DNA of 64,000 bases from Kordia periserrulae (GTDB lineage: Bacteria > Bacteroidota > Bacteroidia > Flavobacteriales > Flavobacteriaceae). Location: NCBI RefSeq assembly GCF_003054265.1, contig NZ_QBKT01000006.1, positions 248,001 to 312,000 on the forward strand, written 5' to 3'. Both the position numbers and the translations under genes were made by a program. The notes under the pieces are model-generated. The model saw only the letters and a program-made list of their open reading frames with translations, was not told the DNA's origin and did not search any database. This document shows positions 43,133 to 49,892 of this stretch, piece after piece; the first letter of the stretch is position 1; every line of letters starts with the position of its first letter.

Positions 43133-44527
43133 ATGGCAAAATTAAAATTACGAGGCAAAGACCTCATCGAAATAGGATATCCACAAAAAGGAAAAGCAAT
43201 TAGCATCGCTATAGATGTCATGCTGAAAAACTTTAGACGCGAACGAAAAGACAAAGTATTACAGCGACTCAAAACAATTCTAAAAAATCCTGAAAAGTAT
43301 CTAGGTGACGGAATTGTGGGCAAAATAGCGGAAGAATTGACAACGCCTGTACACGTGGAAGCACAACAATTAGCAACAACACGCGCACCGTTTACCATTT
43401 TTGGCGAAAACGGAATTGCAGACGAAGCAAAACATCAGTTGTACACCGCATTAAAATTACCAATTGCAAAAGCTGGCGCCTTAATGCCCGACGGACATTC
43501 GGGTTACGGTTTGCCAATTGGCGGTGTGTTGGCAGCAAAAGATGCGGTAATTCCGTATGGTGTTGGCGTGGATATTGGTTGCAGAATGTGTTTATCAATG
43601 TATGATATTCCTGCAAGTTATATAGACGGACATCGCGATAAGTATGTGAATATGTTGCAAGAACATACCAAATTTGGAAGTTACGAAACGCACAAGCGCA
43701 TCAATGACCATGAAATCTTTGAGCGCTCGGAATTCAAAGACATTCCAACGGTAAAAAAACTGTTCAAAAAAGCATATACACAATTGGGTTCGTCAGGTGG
43801 CGGAAATCATTTTGTAGAATTTGGAATCGTTGAGATTTCGGATGAACACAACGAATTCAACATGCCTGTCGGAACATATTTGGGCATTTTATCGCACAGC
43901 GGATCACGAGGTTTGGGCGCAAACATTGCCAAGCATTATACAAAATTGGCAATGCAACAAACGCCTTTACCTGGAGAAGCAAAAAATCTAGCATGGCTCG
44001 ATTTGAATACGCACGACGGACAAGAATACTGGCTCGCAATGAATTTAGCAGGCGATTACGCTTCGGCGTGTCATCATGATATTCACAAGCGTTTAGGAAA
44101 AGCGTTAGGAGCAAGACCGATAGCAATGGTGGAAAATCACCACAATTTCGCTTGGAAAGAAATGGTCTACGGAGAAGAATTGGTAGTACACCGAAAAGGA
44201 GCAACGCCTGCGCAAAAAGGCGTGTTAGGCATCATTCCAGGTTCCATGACAGCACCAGGATTCATTGTCAGAGGCACAGGAAACAAGCATTCGTTGCAAT
44301 CGGCTTCACACGGAGCAGGACGACAATTGTCCAGACGAAAAGCCAAACAAACCATCACGCAAAGTGACATTAAAAAGCAATTAAAAGATTGTGGAGTTAC
44401 GTTGATTGGTGGCGGCATTGACGAAGCGCCAATGGCATACAAAAACATTCATCAAGTCATGAGCAATCAAACGGAATTGGTGGAAGTTGTCGGAACCTTT
44501 ACACCAAAAATTGTGCGCATGGAATAG
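43133..44527 (+). CDS. rtcB: RtcB family RNA-splicing ligase
   Basis: A 464-residue RtcB ligase that joins 2',3'-cyclic-phosphate or 3'-phosphate RNA ends to 5'-OH ends using GTP and Mn2+. Metal and active-site residues are visible: Cys150 (VDIGCRM), Asn225-His226 (GGGNHF), His255 (LSHSGSRG), HHNFAW near 336, and the guanylated His393 (SHGAGRQLSR). GSMTAPGFIVRG fits the GMP pocket. No archease gene and no RtcA or RtcR are in the window. It is co-transcribed with the PcfJ-like gene, and a TPR gene lies 199 bases downstream. Confidence 0.93.
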   Translation: MAKLKLRGKDLIEIGYPQKGKAISIAIDVMLKNFRRERKDKVLQRLKTILKNPEKYLGDGIVGKIAEELTTPVHVEAQQLATTRAPFTIFGENGIADEAKHQLYTALKLPIAKAGALMPDGHSGYGLPIGGVLAAKDAVIPYGVGVDIGCRMCLSMYDIPASYIDGHRDKYVNMLQEHTKFGSYETHKRINDHEIFERSEFKDIPTVKKLFKKAYTQLGSSGGGNHFVEFGIVEISDEHNEFNMPVGTYLGILSHSGSRGLGANIAKHYTKLAMQQTPLPGEAKNLAWLDLNTHDGQEYWLAMNLAGDYASACHHDIHKRLGKALGARPIAMVENHHNFAWKEMVYGEELVVHRKGATPAQKGVLGIIPGSMTAPGFIVRGTGNKHSLQSASHGAGRQLSRRKAKQTITQSDIKKQLKDCGVTLIGGGIDEAPMAYKNIHQVMSNQTELVEVVGTFTPKIVRME

Positions 44528-44529
44528 TA

Positions 44530-44615
44530 CACTTCGACAGGCTCAGTGTACGCTAGTTTGGCACAATGTACGTTGCTCCACTCAACGTAGGTTATACTGA
44601 GCTTGTGGAAGTAGA
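44530..44615. repeat. inverted repeat of CTTCGACAGGCTCAGTGTAC type
   Basis: ACTTCGACAGGCTCAGTGTAC at the left pairs with GTTATACTGAGCTTGTGGAAGT at the right. The loop holds a second small dyad (ACGTTG...CAACGT). It lies immediately after the rtcB stop. Confidence 0.7.
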
Positions 44616-44726
44616 GTTGCGTCTTCACAAACATACTAGGGAAACTGCGGTTCTCAAGGTTTCTCTAGTATTTTAACAGAAGACCTAAGTTAATTATTGA
44701 AATAACAAAAAGAAATTTTAAACAAA

Positions 44727-45287
44727 ATGGCAACATATACCAACGATATATTATACCTGCAGGCTTTGGATAGCTATTCGTATGATTTGGAGCAATGTGT
44801 GCAAAAATTGCAATACATTTTGGGTGGAGAAGATCACGCAGGAGCGAATTATTTGATGGGTAGAATTTACCACGAGCAAATGCGCGATTACCCAAAAGCA
44901 AAAGAGTATTATTTGCGTGCGTTGTGCATTGACCACGAATATGTGCAAACGTATTATTACTATCCGTTTTTATTGATTGATTTGTGTGATTATAAAGAAG
45001 CGGAACATGTATTGGAAGTTGGTTTTTCATTACCACAAACCGATAAAGCAAGTTTGTACTTTGCACAAGCATGTATACATGAAAAACAGGAACAATTCAA
45101 ACAAGCTAAAAAAAGTTTGAAAGCTGCAAAACATGCGGCATTGAATACGAGTTTCAGATACTTTATTGACGAACAACTACGACGTATAGAAGAAAAAATA
45201 AACGTTGGAAAGAAGTCAAAAAAGAAGAAAGCAAAGCGGAAAAATAAAACAACTACCAACGTGAAATTTAATTCTCTGTTGGATTGA
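44727..45287 (+). CDS. tetratricopeptide repeat protein
   Basis: A 186-residue soluble protein made of about three to four TPR-like helix pairs (for example ANYLMGRIYHEQMRDYPKAKEYYLRALCID near 50-79 and LYFAQACIHEKQEQFKQAKKSLKAAKHAAL) and ending in a highly basic tail (KKSKKKKAKRKNK). TPRs mediate protein contacts, and the basic tail could touch RNA. Its position after PcfJ-RtcB on the same strand suggests a functional link, which is inference. Confidence 0.8.
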   Translation: MATYTNDILYLQALDSYSYDLEQCVQKLQYILGGEDHAGANYLMGRIYHEQMRDYPKAKEYYLRALCIDHEYVQTYYYYPFLLIDLCDYKEAEHVLEVGFSLPQTDKASLYFAQACIHEKQEQFKQAKKSLKAAKHAALNTSFRYFIDEQLRRIEEKINVGKKSKKKKAKRKNKTTTNVKFNSLLD

Positions 45288-45302
45288 TTTTTCGCTTGAA
45301 AC

Positions 45303-45337
45303 AAGAGTCTAGAATCTTGAATCTAGACTCTTTTTTT
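45303..45337 (+). terminator. intrinsic terminator after TPR gene
   Basis: AAGAGTCTAGA / TCTAGACTCTT with 8-base loop and T7 tract. It may serve both the TPR gene and the convergent precursor gene. Confidence 0.85.
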
Positions 45338-45342
45338 ATCTC

Positions 45343-45513
45343 TTATTTCTCAGCAATCCAGCAAAGGTCTTCTCCAATATAAATCATGGTTGGACAAAAT
45401 GCTGTGATTAAAGTGACTGTAGTTGTTGTGGCAACTCCTCCTGTAGTTTGCTTAGCGTTCAACTTTGAAATAGAACGCTTTTGTAACTGCATTTTTTTGA
45501 TACTTTTTTTCAT
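45343..45513 (-). CDS. class I lanthipeptide-like precursor, Thr-rich core (copy B)
   Basis: A 56-residue precursor. Leader MKKSIKKMQLQKRSISKLNA carries the xLxLxKRSISxL motif, then QTTGG and a core with five clustered Thr (VATTTTVTLITAFC) and two cysteines suited to lanthionine rings. It is paralogous to the gene at 45693-45872, sharing the leader, the GG and the TTTT run. CTAACCAAAA precedes the ATG by 10 bases. The ATG at 45513 is preferred to an upstream start at 45564, whose extension is not conserved. No LanB/LanC or transporter is near. Confidence 0.7.
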   Translation of the reverse strand: MKKSIKKMQLQKRSISKLNAKQTTGGVATTTTVTLITAFCPTMIYIGEDLCWIAEK

Positions 45514-45692
45514 CTTATTTCGTTTTTGGTTAGAAATGTTTGCGATACATCTATTCTTTATCATTGTAAAATCTCTATAGTATTGAGTGGCAAAATATTT
45601 TCTATAGAAAAACTTTATACAGAAAAGAAGTAAATGTGAGCATTTTAAAACATGAGGAAAGCAATAGTTGCTTCACTTTCCTCATGATCAAC

Positions 45693-45872
45693 TTATTTTG
45701 CATCAGAAAGACAAACATCTTCGCCTCCTTGCATAAAAGATTTTGCCGTAATGGTCAATAATGAAGTTGTCCCTATTGTTGTAGTAGTTCCAATTCCACC
45801 TTTTACATTGTGCGCATTTAATGTAGAAATTGAGCGCTTTTTTAACTGAATTTTTTTCGAACTTTTTTTCAT
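45693..45872 (-). CDS. class I lanthipeptide-like precursor, Thr-rich core (copy A)
   Basis: A 59-residue precursor with leader MKKSSKKIQLKKRSISTLNA, then VKGG, a core with TTTT and further Thr/Ser (IGTTTTIGTTSLLTIT) and a single Cys near the end (GEDVCLSDAK). Both paralogs keep GEDxC. One Cys allows at most one lanthionine ring, so dehydrated Thr may be the main product if modified. TTAACCAAAT lies 12 bases before the ATG. Upstream of copy B on the same strand, 179 bases apart. Confidence 0.68.
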   Translation of the reverse strand: MKKSSKKIQLKKRSISTLNAHNVKGGIGTTTTIGTTSLLTITAKSFMQGGEDVCLSDAK

Positions 45873-46352
45873 CTGTTGATTTTTATTTGGTTAATACGTT
45901 CTCTCCTAGAAGATTTACCTAAAATCACAGTATTACGTCAAAACACAATTGAATTCGTATCACAACATCTCCAACAAAAAATAATACTGATTTCTAGTTG
46001 TAAATCAAGTAGTAAGATATTTAATTATTTTCTGAAAAGAATGACCAATTCCTTACAAAACTGCCAGCAATCTGCGTTGAAAAATTAATTTATAATCTGA
46101 AAGGATTATTTAGCATGAGTTCGACTTAAGAAATCACTATGTAATTCATAATTCGGTGATAAACAACTAATTGTCAGTTCGAGCGCAGTCGAGAAAAGCT
46201 AAGAATTGATTATTTCAAAAGAATCTCATGAGTTACTCGGTATCTACGATAATGCTCGATTTGACGTTGAGTATAATCTATTAGTAATCAGTCATATCAT
46301 AAAAATAGTTATATCGAGCTCACGTTATTTAAGAAAGATATCGCGCTTTTAT
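45873..46352. other. gene-free interval
   Basis: 480 bases with short open frames that show no coding character. It holds the precursor promoter region and, at 46174-46200, GTCAGTTCGAGCGCAGTCGA followed by AATCTCATGAGTTACTC, both also found near 3256-3320. Confidence 0.55.
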
Positions 46353-47168
46353 TTAACTCATTCGTTCAAATTTTGCCACCAATTTATGAAACGTGTCAAC
46401 ATACTTATTGATTTTTTCTGCATCTTTTTGTGAGTTCAAAAAAGGTTTCCGACTTCCAGTAATCATGACATCAGCAGACAAACGTCCATCCATATCTTCA
46501 ATGTTTACTTTTGTATATGGCTGAAATTTTTCACAAGCTGTATTTTTCAATTTTGTGGAAAGTCTAGCAAATTCAGCAGTTGGAAACTGATTGGAAATCT
46601 CTAAAGTTTTCAAGCCGGTAAGTGTAGATAACGGCTCAAGACTTTTATCTGCAACCTGAATAGCCATCAAACTCAATACCTTTAATTTTGTTAAGGAAGA
46701 TATAGGCTTCAATGTAGAAATTTTCCAGTTTGAATTCATGCCTCCAGAAATTTTCAACGCTTCCAAAGATGTCGCTAGCGAAAGTTTTTCTAGCGAATTA
46801 ACTTTGGCGAAATCTTCTAAGTGTAATCTTTTTAATTTAAAATTTTTACTAAAATCCCAAAAATCCAATGCTTTCGAATTCCAATTCACTACAACAGTCT
46901 CAACATCAGTGAGTGTTTCCAATAGCGAAAGGTCTTTACAGTTGCATGCATACAAATTCAAAAAAGTAGGAGCAATTTCTGAAATGATACTTTCAAACGT
47001 TTTCTGATTTAGATTCACCAGCCAAACCTCTTCAAAATTGAACTCAGGCAAATACGATAAACCAACAGTCTTATCACTAATGCTAATGGCTTTCGTATTT
47101 TTATCTACGTTAGCTAAATCATACGTGATTTTAGGTTTATTATATGAAAATTCTGTGTTGATGGTCAT
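46353..47168 (-). CDS. leucine-rich-repeat-like protein
   Basis: A 271-residue soluble protein. Several imperfect LRR units of about 23 residues are seen (for example LEALKISGGMNSNW, LTKLKVLSLMAIQ and LTGLKTLEISNQF). It has no signal peptide. The frame is open up to 47306, but that would overlap the upstream lipoprotein gene by 125 bases. ATG 47168 lies 14 bases after that gene's stop and is preferred. Likely a protein-binding domain with unknown partner; probably co-transcribed with the upstream propeller lipoprotein. Confidence 0.72.
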   Translation of the reverse strand: MTINTEFSYNKPKITYDLANVDKNTKAISISDKTVGLSYLPEFNFEEVWLVNLNQKTFESIISEIAPTFLNLYACNCKDLSLLETLTDVETVVVNWNSKALDFWDFSKNFKLKRLHLEDFAKVNSLEKLSLATSLEALKISGGMNSNWKISTLKPISSLTKLKVLSLMAIQVADKSLEPLSTLTGLKTLEISNQFPTAEFARLSTKLKNTACEKFQPYTKVNIEDMDGRLSADVMITGSRKPFLNSQKDAEKINKYVDTFHKLVAKFERMS

Positions 47169-47181
47169 CCAAAAAAGAGTA

Positions 47182-48231
47182 TTATTCTTGCCATTCTGCA
47201 ATAAACAAATTGGTGTCTCTTCCACCGCCGTTATTTCGGTTGGATGAAAAAGCCAATTTCTTTCCGTCGTTTGAAAATACTGGAAAGGCATCAAATGTTT
47301 CTCCATGTGTGATGCGCTCTAAGCCAGTTCCGTCAATGTTAATCATGTATAAATTGAAAGGAAATCCGCGCTCACTTTCATGATTGGATGAGAAGATAAT
47401 TTTTTCTCCAGAAGGATGAAAAAATGGACTCCAATTGGCGTTTCCTAAGTCGGTTAGTTGTCGTAAATCGCTTCCGTCGGCATTGCAAATGTACAACTCC
47501 ATTTGAGTAGGTTGTACCAAACCTTCTGCCAAAAGCTCTTTATATTCTTTGATTTCTTCTTTGGTTCTAGGACGCGACGAACGGAAGATAATTTTTGTAC
47601 CATCTGGTGAAAAGAAAGCACCGCCGTCATAACCCAATTCGTTGGTAATTTGCTTTACGTCTGAGCCGTCTAAATTCATGGTGTACAATTCCAAATCGCC
47701 ACTTCGCGTTGAGGTAAATACAATTTTATCTCCTTTTGGCGACACGGTTGGCTCTGCGTCGTAGCCTACTTCATTCGTCAATTGTTTTACAATATTTCCT
47801 TCCAAATCTGCCACAAAAATGTCAAACGAATCGTACACAGGCCAAATATACTTTCCGTTTTTACGCAACGGTACATCTGGACATTTTTCATCTACCAAAT
47901 GCGTTGAAGCGTAAATAATATGTTTATTGTCTGGCAAAAAATACGAACAGGTAGTTCTTCCTTTTCCCGTACTTACCATTGGCGGCATGGTATCTTTAAA
48001 CGTATCGTCAATATTCATCAAAAACATCTGGTCGCAAGACACATTCCATTTTGCATTGTTCGATTGAAATACCAATTTTTGGTCGTCAAAACTCCAATAT
48101 GCTTCTGCATTATCGCCACCAAACGTTACCTGACGGATATCTTTAAAATATTTTTCTTCAGGATAAATTAAAGGATTCTTCTTACAGGAAAAAAAAGCCA
48201 AACAAGCTATTAAAACAAAAATACGTGTCAT
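47182..48231 (-). CDS. TolB-like beta-propeller lipoprotein (PD40 repeats)
   Basis: A 349-residue lipoprotein (MTRIFVLIACLAFFSC, Cys16 lipidated). It contains about five PD40/WD40-like units with the recurring pattern SPKGDKIVFTSTRSGDLELYTMNLDG, which forms a TolB-type six-bladed propeller. Such proteins sit in the periplasm or on the outer membrane and bind peptides or proteins. The gene is divergent from an M28 peptidase (43 bases between starts), and propellers of this kind often accompany peptidases. Exact role unknown. Confidence 0.87.
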   Translation of the reverse strand: MTRIFVLIACLAFFSCKKNPLIYPEEKYFKDIRQVTFGGDNAEAYWSFDDQKLVFQSNNAKWNVSCDQMFLMNIDDTFKDTMPPMVSTGKGRTTCSYFLPDNKHIIYASTHLVDEKCPDVPLRKNGKYIWPVYDSFDIFVADLEGNIVKQLTNEVGYDAEPTVSPKGDKIVFTSTRSGDLELYTMNLDGSDVKQITNELGYDGGAFFSPDGTKIIFRSSRPRTKEEIKEYKELLAEGLVQPTQMELYICNADGSDLRQLTDLGNANWSPFFHPSGEKIIFSSNHESERGFPFNLYMINIDGTGLERITHGETFDAFPVFSNDGKKLAFSSNRNNGGGRDTNLFIAEWQE

Positions 48232-48249
48232 AAGTACTTAATATTTTGA

Positions 48250-48257
48250 TAATTTTG
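48250..48257 (+). promoter_or_regulatory. -7 box TAATTTTG upstream of M28 peptidase
   Basis: An exact TAnnTTTG match 17 bases before the ATG, inside the 43-base divergent gap. Confidence 0.55.
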
Positions 48258-48274
48258 CACAAAAATAATGTCTT

Positions 48275-49522
48275 ATGTCTAACAAACCAGTATTTATAAT
48301 TCTTTTTTTAGCATTTCTAATCGCTTGTAAAACAGAACGTCCTATCGAAAACCATATCAAAGAAGATATTCAGGTATTAGCAAACGATTCGTTGCAAGGA
48401 AGAGCCACAGGATCAGAAGGAGAAATTTTAGCAGCCTCATACATCGCGAATCGATTTAAAGAATTGAACATTCAGCCGAAAGGTACCAACGAATATATTC
48501 AGGCATTTACATTTACACCGAAAACAGATCCACACGCAGAAATTAAATATGGAGAAGGAAGTAACGAAACGTCAATCACGGGTAGAAACGTTATCGGATT
48601 TATTGACAACAAAGCTGAAAACACCATCGTCATCGGTGCGCACTACGATCATTTAGGCATGGGACAAGATGGTTCGTTGTACAGAGGCGAACCTGCAGTA
48701 CACAATGGTGCAGACGACAATGCAAGTGGTGTAGCTGTGATGCTGTATTTGGCAGATAAATTAAAAGAAAACAATACCAACAATAATTACCTATTCATCG
48801 CTTTTTCGGGAGAAGAAATGGGCTTGCTAGGTTCTAACTATTTTGTAAAAAATCCAACGATTGATCTTTCTACAGTGAATTATATGGTGAATATGGACAT
48901 GGTTGGTCGTTTAAAGAAAAACAAATCGTTGGCAATTTACGGAACAGGAACATCACCAATTTGGGAAGAAGTGACTGCAAACGCAAATTCGCAAGAAACA
49001 TTTCAACTAAAACTTGACCCTTCTGGTGTTGGTCCGTCAGATCATACGTCGTTTTATTTGCAAGACATTCCGGTGTTGCACTTGTTTACAGGACAACATG
49101 TAGATTATCACAAACCTTCTGACGATTTTGAAAAGCTGAACTACGACGGAATGGTACAAATTGCCAATTACATTTACGATATTATATCAGACGTTAATTC
49201 ACAAGGAAAAATTGAATTCACCAAAACTGTCAACGAATCAGATGATACACCACGATTCAAAGTTACGTTAGGCGTGATTCCAGATTACTTATTTGATGGA
49301 AAAGGAATGCGTATTGACGGTGTCAGCGAGAATCGTCCTGCACAAAATGCGGGCTTACAAAAAGGTGATGTCGTAGTACAATTGGGCGATTTTGAAGTTA
49401 CGGACATGAAGACATATATGAAAGCACTTTCAGAGTTTGAAAAAGGAAGTTCAACTATCGTAAAAGTTAATCGTAATGGAGAAATTATAGAAGCTGAAAT
49501 TACTTTTGACAAAGACAAGTAA
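48275..49522 (+). CDS. M28 family zinc peptidase lipoprotein with PDZ domain
   Basis: A 415-residue lipoprotein (FLIAC, Cys18). The M28 di-zinc aminopeptidase core shows GAHYDHLG (His, near 122), GADDNASGVAVML (bridging Asp), FSGEEMGLLGS (catalytic and ligand Glu), VNMDMVGR (Asp) and SDHTSFY (His). A C-terminal PDZ domain spans about 320-410 (GVSENRPAQNAGLQKGDVVVQLG). It should trim peptides in the periplasm or at the cell surface. A small GG-leader peptide gene follows. Confidence 0.92.
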   Translation: MSNKPVFIILFLAFLIACKTERPIENHIKEDIQVLANDSLQGRATGSEGEILAASYIANRFKELNIQPKGTNEYIQAFTFTPKTDPHAEIKYGEGSNETSITGRNVIGFIDNKAENTIVIGAHYDHLGMGQDGSLYRGEPAVHNGADDNASGVAVMLYLADKLKENNTNNNYLFIAFSGEEMGLLGSNYFVKNPTIDLSTVNYMVNMDMVGRLKKNKSLAIYGTGTSPIWEEVTANANSQETFQLKLDPSGVGPSDHTSFYLQDIPVLHLFTGQHVDYHKPSDDFEKLNYDGMVQIANYIYDIISDVNSQGKIEFTKTVNESDDTPRFKVTLGVIPDYLFDGKGMRIDGVSENRPAQNAGLQKGDVVVQLGDFEVTDMKTYMKALSEFEKGSSTIVKVNRNGEIIEAEITFDKDK

Positions 49523-49600
49523 AAGTTAAAACTTTCAAAATACATGGTACTTTTCTGTAGTTTTTTGTTATTTTCAAGAACTTAACCAAAATTAAAGATC

Positions 49601-49846
49601 ATGAAAAAACAAATCTTACAAGTAAAAGGTGCTGTAAAACTCACGAAAAAAGAACAACAATTTATCAACGGAGGAAATCCGGTCGGTGTTTGTGACGGAA
49701 ATGGAAGTTGTCCTCCAGGATATGTATGTATTGGTTATTTGTGTTACGCTGATGACGGTGGTAATCCAAATCCAGGAGGCGGCTGTAATGAGCCAACGCG
49801 TATATGCGAACTTCCAGAAACAGGCTGTGGCTGTGTTTATTTATAA
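49601..49846 (+). CDS. double-glycine leader Cys-rich peptide (bacteriocin/pheromone-like)
   Basis: An 81-residue precursor. Leader MKKQILQVKGAVKLTKKEQQ followed by FINGG matches the double-glycine leaders cut by C39-type peptidase/ABC exporters. The mature part would have eight cysteines, glycine-rich linkers and ends CGCVYL. TTAACCAAAA lies 9 bases upstream of the ATG. The leader LTKKEQQFINGG resembles the SKKEQRALCGG of the pair at 62908-63331, so they share a class. No C39 exporter is in the window. Confidence 0.68.
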   Translation: MKKQILQVKGAVKLTKKEQQFINGGNPVGVCDGNGSCPPGYVCIGYLCYADDGGNPNPGGGCNEPTRICELPETGCGCVYL

Positions 49847-49867
49847 ATCCCACTTAAAAATTATACA

Positions 49868-49892
49868 AAAGAGGCTTTGTGCCTCTTTTTTT
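49868..49892. terminator. bidirectional terminator between convergent genes
   Basis: AAAGAGGC / GCCTCTTT with a TTTGT loop and T/A tracts on both sides. It ends at the stop codon of pbpC. Confidence 0.85.

Noticed and set aside
45876-46433. Short plus-strand frames in the precursor-LRR gap
   Set aside because: No motif, no promoter or start context, low-complexity AT-rich translation, and the second runs into the LRR gene on the other strand.
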